A DNA stretch of 64,000 nucleotides from Tamlana sp038148895 (GTDB taxonomy: Bacteria; Bacteroidota; Bacteroidia; Flavobacteriales; Flavobacteriaceae). This document shows, in pieces, positions 1 to 8,101 of the stretch. Both the position numbers and the translations under genes were made by a program. The notes beneath the pieces are model-generated. The model saw nothing but the letters and a program-made list of their open reading frames with translations, was not told the DNA's origin and ran no database searches. Numbering within the stretch: the stretch's first letter is position 1; every line of letters begins with the position of its first letter. Where the stretch lies: assembly GCA_038148895.1 (NCBI GenBank), contig JBBVGQ010000006.1; one strand, written 5' to 3'.

Positions 1-2194
1 CTACACCGGCATTATAAGTCGTGGTTTTCTCCCAGGTTAAATCGGGGTTGAACTCCTTAGCATTGTATAGATTTACTCCAGAAATGTACTGACTTTCAGG
101 GGAACCAATTTCAAAAAGTGGAATTGATGGATAAAAACCTACTTGTCCAGAAATATCCTGTTGGCCTGTTTCACCCCAACCAAGTCTTATTTTAAAGTCG
201 TTAACAAAGTTTACATCTTGAAGAAAACTTTCTTCTTTAACTTTCCAAGCTACTGCGGCTGAAGGGAAATATCCCCAGCGGTTTTCTTCTGTAAAGAATG
301 AGGAGCCATCAGCTCTAAAGGAAGCAGTTAATAGATATTTGTTCCCTAAGTTTATGTTTGCCCTTCCAAAAAACGATTGAAGATTTAAAGAGTTGAAATA
401 TCTGTTGTTTGGATTTAAAGGGTCAATATTCGGAATTCTAACCCCAGTTACTGGGTCGTTTTCATATTCGTCTTTATTGCCATCGTTCTTAAAGTTTTGG
501 TATGAATAACCTGCCTGAATATCAAAGTTATTGAGGAACGATTGGTCAAACTCTTTTCTATAGGCTAAATAAGACTCCATGGTAGTATTGGTAATATGTT
601 GTCTTTCACCAAAACTTTTTCCTGGATTGAAAATGTAAGTCCCTTTTGGTTGACTGGGGTCTGGAACCAGAGTATAGGAGTTTACTGAGTTTTCTGCAAA
701 TCGTTCTTCAATTTCAGCTCTTGAGGCCTCTAAGCCCAAGTTCACTACTGCTCTTAATTCAGGTAAAAAATGAAATTTGTAATCAAGTTCCAGGTTACCT
801 AATAAACGTTTAACTTTTTCTGGTCTTGAGCGTTGCAGAAGCACGGCCAATGGGTTGCTGGATCCTGCTTTTGCATTTGGGCTATTGGCTTCACCTGCTC
901 CACGTAATTGTTGGTAGTAGCCACCAAAAATTGAGTTGCTATCATAAATAGGCTTTGTTGGATCCATTGAAACTGCGCCACCAATAGCAGCGCCATCATC
1001 TATGGCGTTTTTGTCTACAGAAGTAGCTTTAGCATTCAAATCCACTTTTAAATGGTCGTCAAAGAGTTTTGGAGATAACCTCAAAGACGCCGTAATTCTT
1101 TCATAGTCATTGGTTTTTACAACACCTTCGGTATTGTTGTACCCAACAGAGGCTCTAAATGGGATTTTCTCGAACAAATTAGCTCTTACCCCAAAATTGT
1201 AATCTTTAGTAATGGCCGTTCTGTAAATGGCATCTTGCCAATCTGAATTGTATATCTGGCGTTGAACAGAATTTCCGTCTTTATCTTGAACTGTAATAGT
1301 TCTACTGGGTTCATTAGTGTTTACTGAACCTACAGGTACACCCAATGCAGCGAGGTCATCTGGGTAATACATTTGCGCGAATTTTACAAAAGTATCGCCA
1401 TCCATGATTTCAATTTGATTCCTTGAACTAATGTTACTTAATGAGGTTCTGGCCGAAAAATTAAATTTAGCCTCGCCAGAAGTTCCTTTTTTGGTGGTGA
1501 TGATAAGTACACCATTTGACGCCCTTGAACCATAAATAGCAGTTGCAGAAGCATCTTTGAGCACACTAAAGCTTTCAATATCATTAGGGTTTATTAAGCT
1601 CAAAGGGTTGCCAACACCAGCAACACCACCATTATCTAATGGTACGCCATCTATTACAATTAAAGGAGAGTTGTTTCCGGATAATGAAGAACCACCTCTA
1701 ATTCTAATGTTTGGGGCGGCATCTGGCTGTCCACCAGCACTTGTAATCCTCACACCAGCCGCTTTACCTTGAAGTAATTGATCTGGCGATACCACGGCAC
1801 CTTGGTTAAAATCTTCAGAAGATACAACGTCAACCGATCCGGTTAAGTCCTCCTTCTTAACGCTACCGTAACCAATAATCACAATTTCTTCAAGTTGCGC
1901 TGCGTCTTCACTTAATTGAATGTCTAGCGTAGCTTGTCCGGTATATGTTATTTCTTGCGCTTGGTAACCTACATAGGTGAATACAAGAACATCACCATTG
2001 TTAACTTCAATTACGTATTGCCCGTCAAAATCTGTAGCTGTACCTGTTGTGGTACCTTTAATAACTACATTTACTCCCGGAAGCGGTATAGAAGTTGATT
2101 GTTCTGTTACTGTTCCTTTTAAACTGTTTTGCCCAAATGTTAAAACGGGCAAAATCAGCAGGAAAAACAGTAAACTTTTAGTAGTTGTTTTCAT
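1..2194 (-). CDS. susC: SusC-family TonB-dependent outer membrane receptor, C-terminus cut by window edge
   Basis: About 731 codons are present; the stop lies beyond position 1. The product begins with a signal peptide (MKTTTKSLLFFLLILPVLTFGQ), followed by a carboxypeptidase-like (CNA-B type) domain of roughly 75 residues (GVNVVIKGTTTGT, YVGY), the SusC box around EEIVIVGYG, and a plug domain with IRIRGGSS and YGSRASNGV. The rest is the beta-barrel. SusC proteins import oligosaccharides across the outer membrane with a SusD lipoprotein, using TonB energy; the SusD gene is expected just left of the window. The divergent neighbours are all alpha-glucan enzymes, so maltodextrin is the likely cargo; this is inference from context. 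The start is fixed by the signal peptide. It has an exact -7 box but no good -33 box, and a LacI-type palindrome lies upstream, which suggests activated transcription. Confidence 0.93.
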   Translation of the reverse strand, partial: MKTTTKSLLFFLLILPVLTFGQNSLKGTVTEQSTSIPLPGVNVVIKGTTTGTATDFDGQYVIEVNNGDVLVFTYVGYQAQEITYTGQATLDIQLSEDAAQLEEIVIIGYGSVKKEDLTGSVDVVSSEDFNQGAVVSPDQLLQGKAAGVRITSAGGQPDAAPNIRIRGGSSLSGNNSPLIVIDGVPLDNGGVAGVGNPLSLINPNDIESFSVLKDASATAIYGSRASNGVLIITTKKGTSGEAKFNFSARTSLSNISSRNQIEIMDGDTFVKFAQMYYPDDLAALGVPVGSVNTNEPSRTITVQDKDGNSVQRQIYNSDWQDAIYRTAITKDYNFGVRANLFEKIPFRASVGYNNTEGVVKTNDYERITASLRLSPKLFDDHLKVDLNAKATSVDKNAIDDGAAIGGAVSMDPTKPIYDSNSIFGGYYQQLRGAGEANSPNAKAGSSNPLAVLLQRSRPEKVKRLLGNLELDYKFHFLPELRAVVNLGLEASRAEIEERFAENSVNSYTLVPDPSQPKGTYIFNPGKSFGERQHITNTTMESYLAYRKEFDQSFLNNFDIQAGYSYQNFKNDGNKDEYENDPVTGVRIPNIDPLNPNNRYFNSLNLQSFFGRANINLGNKYLLTASFRADGSSFFTEENRWGYFPSAAVAWKVKEESFLQDVNFVNDFKIRLGWGETGQQDISGQVGFYPSIPLFEIGSPESQYISGVNLYNAKEFNPDLTWEKTTTYNAGV

Positions 2195-2249
2195 ATAATT
2201 TTGTTGAATAATGAATTAAATTGTTTAGTTATATTTTCACTTCTCGCAT

Positions 2250-2257
2250 CAAACGTA
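2250..2257 (-). promoter_or_regulatory. -7 box of the susC promoter
   Basis: Read on the minus strand this is TACGTTTG, an exact match to the Bacteroidetes -7 consensus TAnnTTTG, 56 bp before the susC start. No TTG is found 17-21 bp further upstream, so the promoter looks incomplete without an activator. The start point would be near 2244. Confidence 0.5.
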
Positions 2258-2302
2258 TGTAAAGAAAATGTTAAGAAATAATTTTAAATTACGAAATATT
2301 TA

Positions 2303-2318
2303 ACGAAAACGTTTTCGT
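2303..2318. promoter_or_regulatory. LacI-family operator, perfect 16-bp palindrome
   Basis: The sequence ACGAAAACGTTTTCGT equals its own reverse complement and has the central CG typical of LacI/GalR operators. It lies between susC and the LacI-family gene at 2444. It is about 65 bp upstream of the predicted susC start point, a position that suits activation of susC better than blocking of RNA polymerase. The regulator at 2444 is the obvious ligand, by proximity only. Confidence 0.7.
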
Positions 2319-2443
2319 GTTGATAAATTTTTAATATTTGGACTGGATATTGGCAAAAACACATGACTTGGTGTATGGAAAAATATTTTACCATCGTTTT
2401 AAAAACATGCAAATAATTGTTACTTTACAATGAATTTTTAGCG

Positions 2444-3517
2444 ATGAAGAAGAAGATAACATTAAAACAAATTGCCAAGGAATTAGATGTCTCGGTTTCA
2501 ACGGTTTCAAAAGCGCTGAGTGGGAGCAAAGAAATTAGCGAGGATACAACCCAAAAAATACAGGCCTTTGCTAAGCTTTACAACTACAAGCCCAATAATA
2601 TTGCCCTTAGCTTAAAGAACCGAAAAACAAAAACTATCGGTATTTTAATACCCGAGATTGTACACCATTTTTTTTCAACCGTAATTCGCGGTATAGAACG
2701 GGTAGCCAATAGAAGGGGATACAATGTTATTGTAGGGTTGTCCAACGAATCCTTTGCCAAGGAAATAATCAACATGGAAATGCTTGCCAATGGCAGTATT
2801 GACGGGTTTATTCTCTCCATTTCCAAAGAAACTTTGCTAAAGCAAGATTACCATCATTTTCATGCCACCATAAGCCAAGGTATGCCCATTGTGATGTTTG
2901 ACAGGGTTGTAAGTGAAGTGGAGTGCGATAAGGTAATAGTTGATGATTTTAATGGAGCCGTTAAAGCCGTAAAAAAGCTTATTGAAAATAATTGCAAAAA
3001 CATAGCACTCATTACCACCATGGATTATGTTAGTGTTGGTAAATTGAGAACACAGGGGTATCTTGAAGCCCTTGAAACCAATGGTTTTGTGCCTGATTCC
3101 AATTTGATTTTAAAAATTGACGACAGCTTAAATGTTGAAAATCATTTAGAGATTCTCGAGACAGAAATTGCTCAATTCTTTCAAACAAATCCGCAAATAG
3201 ATGGTGTTTTTGCGGTTAATGAATTATATGCCGTAACCGCAATGAAAGTAGCCAAGAAATTGGGCATGCATGTTCCCGACGATATTCAGGTCATAGGTTT
3301 TACAGATGGAGTGCTTTCAAAACACGCTACACCTAGTTTAACTACCGTGAGTCAGCATGGCCAAAAAATGGGTGAACAAGCCGCGAATTTACTCATAGAC
3401 AGATTGGATGCTGAAGATGCCGAAAGCGAGCAATACTTTACAAACAACGATAAAAAAAGTGACTTCATAAAGGTCGTTATAGAGACCGAAATTATTGAGA
3501 GAGAATCAACTAAATAA
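2444..3517 (+). CDS. LacI-family transcriptional regulator of the alpha-glucan locus
   Basis: The 357-residue product starts with a classic LacI helix-turn-helix (ITLKQIAKELDVSVSTVSKAL), followed by the hinge and a periplasmic-binding-protein-like sugar domain (TIGILIPEIVHHFFSTVIRGI, VIGFTDG). I chose the ATG at 2444 rather than the in-frame TTG at 2417, because the helix-turn-helix begins directly after it and family members start this way. It sits between divergent susC and the MFS/GH65/GH13 genes, so it probably senses a maltodextrin-derived sugar and controls both arms. Whether it activates or represses cannot be read directly. The operator position and the weak -33 boxes of both arms favour activation. 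The sequence at 2421-2428 (TACTTTAC) is a weak -7 box. Confidence 0.92.
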   Translation: MKKKITLKQIAKELDVSVSTVSKALSGSKEISEDTTQKIQAFAKLYNYKPNNIALSLKNRKTKTIGILIPEIVHHFFSTVIRGIERVANRRGYNVIVGLSNESFAKEIINMEMLANGSIDGFILSISKETLLKQDYHHFHATISQGMPIVMFDRVVSEVECDKVIVDDFNGAVKAVKKLIENNCKNIALITTMDYVSVGKLRTQGYLEALETNGFVPDSNLILKIDDSLNVENHLEILETEIAQFFQTNPQIDGVFAVNELYAVTAMKVAKKLGMHVPDDIQVIGFTDGVLSKHATPSLTTVSQHGQKMGEQAANLLIDRLDAEDAESEQYFTNNDKKSDFIKVVIETEIIERESTK

Positions 3518-3559
3518 TTTCGTTAAAAAAAATTTATTAGGAAAACCAAAATTCTTTTA

Positions 3560-3658
3560 TATCTTTGATGCGAAATCAAAACTTATATTTTCACTTCTCA
3601 CATAAGTTTTGATAAGTATTTACCGCTTATCAAATAGTATTAACTAAACATACTATTT
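3560..3658 (+). promoter_or_regulatory. Promoter and hairpin-rich leader of the MFS transporter gene
   Basis: A TATCTTTG -7 box lies at 3560-3567. The following ~90-nt leader contains three inverted repeats in a row. The first is a perfect 12-bp stem (3575-3586 with 3602-3613, loop 15). The second has 6 bp (GATAAG 3611-3616 with CTTATC 3626-3631) and shares GAT with the first, so the two compete. The third has 8 bp (3632-3639 with 3651-3658) and ends one base before the ATG. The loop region 3583-3603 matches 20 of 21 bases at 2229-2249 in the susC leader. A role in translation or attenuation is inference. Confidence 0.5.
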
Positions 3659-3659
3659 C

Positions 3660-5021
3660 ATGGAAAAGCGTAGATTAAGTTTCTGGCAAATCTGGAACAT
3701 GAGTTTTGGATTTCTAGGAATCCAAATGGGGTTCGCCCTTCAAAATGCCAACGCAAGTAGGATACTTCAAATTTTCGGAGCAGACGTTCACGAACTGTCT
3801 TGGTTCTGGATTATTGCACCATTAATGGGGTTGATTGTTCAACCTATTATTGGGCATTACAGTGATAATACTTGGGGACGTTTCGGAAGAAGAAAACCTT
3901 ATTTTTTGGTGGGTGCCATACTGGCCTCTGTAGGTCTGGTGTTAATGCCCCAAGCCGATATTTTCACGGCATTTTTACCACCTTTGTGGGTGGGTGCAGG
4001 AATGCTCATGATTATGGATGCCTCATTTAATGTGGCGATGGAACCATTCAGAGCTTTGGTTGGTGACAATTTGAGAACTGACCAGAGAACCTTAGGGTTC
4101 AGCGTACAAACAGCACTCATTGGTTTTGGTGCCGTAATTGGATCGTGGTTGCCATATGCCTTAACCAATTGGTTCGGCGTTTCAAATCAAACTTCAGAGG
4201 GAGCCATTCCATTTAATTTAATTTTATCGTTCATTATTGGCGCAGCTGTTTTAATTGTTTCAATTTTAATAACAGTATTAACAACCAAAGAATATTCTCC
4301 AGAGGAATTGGCCCTAATTGAAAAAGAAAAGGCCAAATCTGTTGATATAGATGTGGTTGTTGAAAACAAGGAATCTAGTTTGCTGGATGTTTTTGAAGAC
4401 TTCAAAAAAATGCCAACAACCATGCGACAATTAGCCTGGGTGCAATTCTTTTCTTGGTTTGGTTTGTTTGGCATGTGGGTGTTTGCCACTCCTGCAATTG
4501 CGCAACATACTTATGGACTATCCCACACAGATAGCAGTAGCACGATGTATCAAGATGCAGGTGATTGGATAGGCATTCTCTTTGGGGTTTATAATTTGGT
4601 GTCGGCCATTTACGCATTCGCTTTGCCTTATATTGCCCAAAGAATTGGCAGAAAGAAAACACATTCCATATCCCTTATCATTGGTGGTTTGGGGCTCTTA
4701 TCCATTTACATTATGCCCGATAAGGATTGGCTAATCGTTTCTATGATTGGCGTGGGCATTGCATGGGCTAGTATTCTGGCTATGCCGTATGCTATATTGG
4801 CAGGGTCTATTTCGCCAAAAAAGATGGGGGTTTACATGGGTATTTTCAATTTCTTCATTGTAATACCTCAAATAATCAATGCATTAATAGGTGGTCCACT
4901 TGTAAAATATGCTTATGGCAATCAAGCCATATTTGCATTGGTATTAAGTGGTGTAAGTTTTCTTGTCGCAGCAGCTTTAGTTAATAAAGTCAAAGATGTT
5001 GATGACATCATTCAATCTTAA
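3660..5021 (+). CDS. MFS sugar:cation symporter, SLC45-like, probable maltose importer
   Basis: This 453-residue inner-membrane protein has about twelve hydrophobic segments. It carries the loop 2-3 signature of sucrose/maltose symporters of the SLC45/GPH type (GHYSDNTWGRFGRRKPYF) and a second copy after the central loop (YIAQRIGRKKTH). The central cytoplasmic loop around residues 215-245 is charged. It is followed after 4 bp by pgmB and then by maltose phosphorylase, the arrangement known from flavobacterial alpha-glucan loci, so maltose or short maltodextrins are the likely substrates. The substrate is inferred from context; the family call is from sequence. Its leader is unusually structured. 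Confidence 0.9.
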   Translation: MEKRRLSFWQIWNMSFGFLGIQMGFALQNANASRILQIFGADVHELSWFWIIAPLMGLIVQPIIGHYSDNTWGRFGRRKPYFLVGAILASVGLVLMPQADIFTAFLPPLWVGAGMLMIMDASFNVAMEPFRALVGDNLRTDQRTLGFSVQTALIGFGAVIGSWLPYALTNWFGVSNQTSEGAIPFNLILSFIIGAAVLIVSILITVLTTKEYSPEELALIEKEKAKSVDIDVVVENKESSLLDVFEDFKKMPTTMRQLAWVQFFSWFGLFGMWVFATPAIAQHTYGLSHTDSSSTMYQDAGDWIGILFGVYNLVSAIYAFALPYIAQRIGRKKTHSISLIIGGLGLLSIYIMPDKDWLIVSMIGVGIAWASILAMPYAILAGSISPKKMGVYMGIFNFFIVIPQIINALIGGPLVKYAYGNQAIFALVLSGVSFLVAAALVNKVKDVDDIIQS

Positions 5022-5025
5022 AACT

Positions 5026-5706
5026 ATGCAGAAAACAGGAGTTATATTCGATTTGGATGGTGTTATAGTCGATACCGCAAAATACCATTATTTGGCATGG
5101 AAAAATCTTGCCGATAAATTAGGTTTTGAGTTTACTGAAAAACACAACGAACTGCTAAAAGGTGTGAGTCGCGTAAGGTCATTGGAGATTTTATTGGAAA
5201 TTGGAAACATAAAGCTTTCCGAAGAAAAAAAACAAGAATATCTCGTAACCAAAAACGAAGAATATTTGGGATTTATTACAAAAATGAAAGCTGATGAAAT
5301 CTTGCCTGGAGCCCTAGAATTACTTGATACATTAGACAGTCTAGGAATAAAGTATGTGTTGGGTTCTGCCAGCAAAAACGCCCCACTTATTTTGAAACAG
5401 GTAGGGATTTTTGAACGATTTGCTGGAATAGTGGATGGCAACAGTGTTTCAAAAGCGAAACCAGACCCCGAGGTGTTTTTAATCGGCGCTAAAAAGTTAA
5501 ATATTCCACAAGAAAATTGTATTGTATTTGAAGATGCCATTGCAGGTATTGAAGCCGCCAATAGAGCTAATATGACATCTATAGGAATTGGCAACGAAGA
5601 AACACTTCATGAGGCAGATTACAATTTTGAAAATTTAACGGAAGTAACTTCCGATTTCATCAAAAAATTAATTTCAGAAAAGAACAAAAAGAAACATAGG
5701 GTTTAG
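5026..5706 (+). CDS. pgmB: Beta-phosphoglucomutase
   Basis: This HAD-superfamily enzyme of 226 residues converts beta-glucose 1-phosphate to glucose 6-phosphate. The motif FDLDGVIVDT holds the nucleophile and acid/base aspartates, followed by a helical cap (HYLAWKNLADKLG), GSASKNAP (motif II), KAKPDPEVF (motif III lysine) and FEDAIAGIEAA (motif IV). I chose the ATG at 5026, four bases after the MFS stop. The in-frame start at 4996 overlaps the MFS gene and adds residues before the conserved N-terminus. Its product follows directly from the reaction of the GH65 phosphorylase downstream, so the two form one pathway in the cytoplasm. Confidence 0.93.
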   Translation: MQKTGVIFDLDGVIVDTAKYHYLAWKNLADKLGFEFTEKHNELLKGVSRVRSLEILLEIGNIKLSEEKKQEYLVTKNEEYLGFITKMKADEILPGALELLDTLDSLGIKYVLGSASKNAPLILKQVGIFERFAGIVDGNSVSKAKPDPEVFLIGAKKLNIPQENCIVFEDAIAGIEAANRANMTSIGIGNEETLHEADYNFENLTEVTSDFIKKLISEKNKKKHRV

Positions 5707-5779
5707 ATGAATAGTTCGCTCATAGAGCCGTAACGCTCAAATTGAAGCAGGCAATCTACGCTCTCATATCTTTAAAAAT

Positions 5780-8086
5780 ATGAATCAAGATTATATAAAA
5801 CCAGATAACTGGTCCATCATAGAAGAAGGGTTCAATCCCAAACGCGTAAAATCATCAGAAAGTTTATTCAGCTTAGGAAACGGAGCCATGGGGCAACGTG
5901 CAAATTTTGAAGAACTCTATTCTGGCGATACCTTTCAAGGAAGTTATATTGCAGGGGTCTATTATCCAGATAAAACCCGCGTGGGTTGGTGGAAAAATGG
6001 CTATCCAGAGTATTTTGCTAAAGTGCTTAATGCACCAAATTGGATAGGAATTAACGTTGAAATAAACGGCGAACAACTCGATTTATTTACGTGTAAAAAA
6101 GTAGAAAATTTTAGGCGAGAGCTTAACATGAAAGAAGGTTGGTTGTCCAGAAGTTTCATAGCCACATTAAAAAATGGAATTACGGTTGAGGTAAATGCCA
6201 AACGTTTTTTAAGCTTGGATTTAGATGAGGTTGGCGCTATTCAATATCAAATCAAACCTTTAAGTGAAAATGCCGAAATTACCTTTCAGCCGTATTTAGA
6301 TTCTGGAATTACCAACGAAGATACCAATTGGGATGATAAGTTTTGGGATACAAGAAATGTAAGCCATAAAAATCATCAAGCGTTTATTGAGGCTAAAACT
6401 ATGAAAACCGATTTTCATACGTGTACATTCATGGAATCCAAAATTTATATTGATGAAAAATCATTAGTCATTGATCCTAAATTTAAGGCTGATGCAACTT
6501 ATGCTTCGTTTTACTACAAGCATAAAGTAAAACAAAATGAAACCTATACCATCCATAAGTTTGGAGGTTATGTTGTAGATAGAAACCATGAAAAATCTAA
6601 GTTGGTTACTGCGGCAAAAGCGGTTTTGAAATTGGTAACCAATAAAGGCTTCAATGCATTGTTGGAAGACCAAAAGAAAGCTTGGGATTTGATATGGAGC
6701 ATGTCTGATATTACAATTTCTGGAGACGTTAAGGCACAACAAGGTATCCGTTTTAATATTTTCCAATTAAACCAAACCTATTTAGGCCGAGATTCTCGAT
6801 TAAATATTGGTCCTAAAGGGTTTACAGGTGAAAAATACGGTGGAAGCACTTATTGGGATACCGAGGCCTATTGCATTCCGTTTTATATGGCTACCAAAGA
6901 CCAAAATGTGGCAAGAACCCTTTTGGAATACAGATACAATCATTTGGAAAAGGCTATTGAAAATGCTCAAAAATTAGGGTTTAAAAATGGTGCCGCCCTT
7001 TACCCAATGGTAACCATGAATGGCGAAGAATGCCATAACGAGTGGGAAATCACTTTTGAAGAAATACATAGAAATGGTGCCATTGCTTTTGCAATTTATA
7101 ACTATTGTCGATACACAGGTGATTACAGTTATATTCCTGAAAAAGGACTCGAAGTTTTAATCGGAATTGCTCGTTTTTGGCATCAGCGAGCCAATTTTTC
7201 AACAGCCAAAAATAAGTATGTTATTTTAGGTGTTACGGGGCCAAATGAATATGAAAATAACGTGAATAATAACTGGTACACCAATTATTTAGCACAATGG
7301 TGTATTAATTATGCACTTGAAAATATCGGTAAAGTTGAAGAAGAATATGCTTCAGATTTTACTAGAATTATGAATAAAGTCAAGCTATCAACTTTAGAAT
7401 TGGCAGAGTGGAAGGCAGTAGCAGACAACATGTATTTTCCGTTTTCAGAAAAACATAATGTATATCTTCAGCAAGACGGATTTTTAGATAAAGAACTGAT
7501 TACCGTGGCCGATTTAGATAAAAGCCAACGCCCAATCAATCAAAAATGGAGTTGGGATCATATTTTGCGATCACCCTACATTAAACAGGCCGATGTTTTA
7601 CAGGGTTTCTACTTTTTTGAAGACCATTTTACAGAAGAACAACTAGAACGCCATTTTGATTTTTATGAGCCTTTTACGGTTCATGAAAGCTCATTATCAC
7701 CATGTGTACACAGTATCCAAGCAGCAAAATTAGGTAAGATGGGGCAAGCTTATAAGTTCTATTTGCGTACCTCTCGTTTAGATTTGGACGATTATAACAA
7801 AGAAGTTCATGAAGGACTACACATTACTTCGATGGCTGGCACTTGGATGAGTATAGTTGAAGGATTTGGAGGTATGCGTGTTAAGGACAACAAATTGTCG
7901 TTTAAGCCCAAAATACCAAAACAATGGGATGCTTATTCGTTTAAGGTCAATTTTAGAAATCAAATTTTAAAGGTAGAAGTGTGCCAAAATGATACCAAGT
8001 TTGAATTGGAAGGTAATGCCGAACTACAAATATTGGTGAATAATTTACCCGTAACCATAACCCCAAATAGTTTGATAACTGTTTAA
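5780..8086 (+). CDS. GH65 glycoside phosphorylase, probable maltose phosphorylase
   Basis: The 768-residue protein has no signal peptide, so it acts in the cytoplasm. Layout follows GH65: an N-terminal beta-sandwich (about 1-270), an (alpha/alpha)6 barrel and a small C-terminal beta-sheet domain. The catalytic acid region is WEITFEEIHR with Glu427/428, the equivalent of the general acid in Lactobacillus maltose phosphorylase. HESSLSPCVHS near residue 635 fits the phosphate-binding loop. Maltose phosphorylase yields glucose and beta-glucose 1-phosphate, which matches the adjacent pgmB. Trehalose or kojibiose phosphorylase are other GH65 activities; the starch-type neighbours make maltose the best guess. 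A 73-bp gap with no recognisable promoter separates it from pgmB. Confidence 0.92.
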   Translation: MNQDYIKPDNWSIIEEGFNPKRVKSSESLFSLGNGAMGQRANFEELYSGDTFQGSYIAGVYYPDKTRVGWWKNGYPEYFAKVLNAPNWIGINVEINGEQLDLFTCKKVENFRRELNMKEGWLSRSFIATLKNGITVEVNAKRFLSLDLDEVGAIQYQIKPLSENAEITFQPYLDSGITNEDTNWDDKFWDTRNVSHKNHQAFIEAKTMKTDFHTCTFMESKIYIDEKSLVIDPKFKADATYASFYYKHKVKQNETYTIHKFGGYVVDRNHEKSKLVTAAKAVLKLVTNKGFNALLEDQKKAWDLIWSMSDITISGDVKAQQGIRFNIFQLNQTYLGRDSRLNIGPKGFTGEKYGGSTYWDTEAYCIPFYMATKDQNVARTLLEYRYNHLEKAIENAQKLGFKNGAALYPMVTMNGEECHNEWEITFEEIHRNGAIAFAIYNYCRYTGDYSYIPEKGLEVLIGIARFWHQRANFSTAKNKYVILGVTGPNEYENNVNNNWYTNYLAQWCINYALENIGKVEEEYASDFTRIMNKVKLSTLELAEWKAVADNMYFPFSEKHNVYLQQDGFLDKELITVADLDKSQRPINQKWSWDHILRSPYIKQADVLQGFYFFEDHFTEEQLERHFDFYEPFTVHESSLSPCVHSIQAAKLGKMGQAYKFYLRTSRLDLDDYNKEVHEGLHITSMAGTWMSIVEGFGGMRVKDNKLSFKPKIPKQWDAYSFKVNFRNQILKVEVCQNDTKFELEGNAELQILVNNLPVTITPNSLITV

Positions 8087-8101
8087 CAAAATCTAATTAG
8101 A

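Noticed and set aside
5707..5779. Gap between pgmB and GH65 as a tRNA or riboswitch
   Set aside because: It has no cloverleaf and only a 4-bp stem (GAGC/GCTC).
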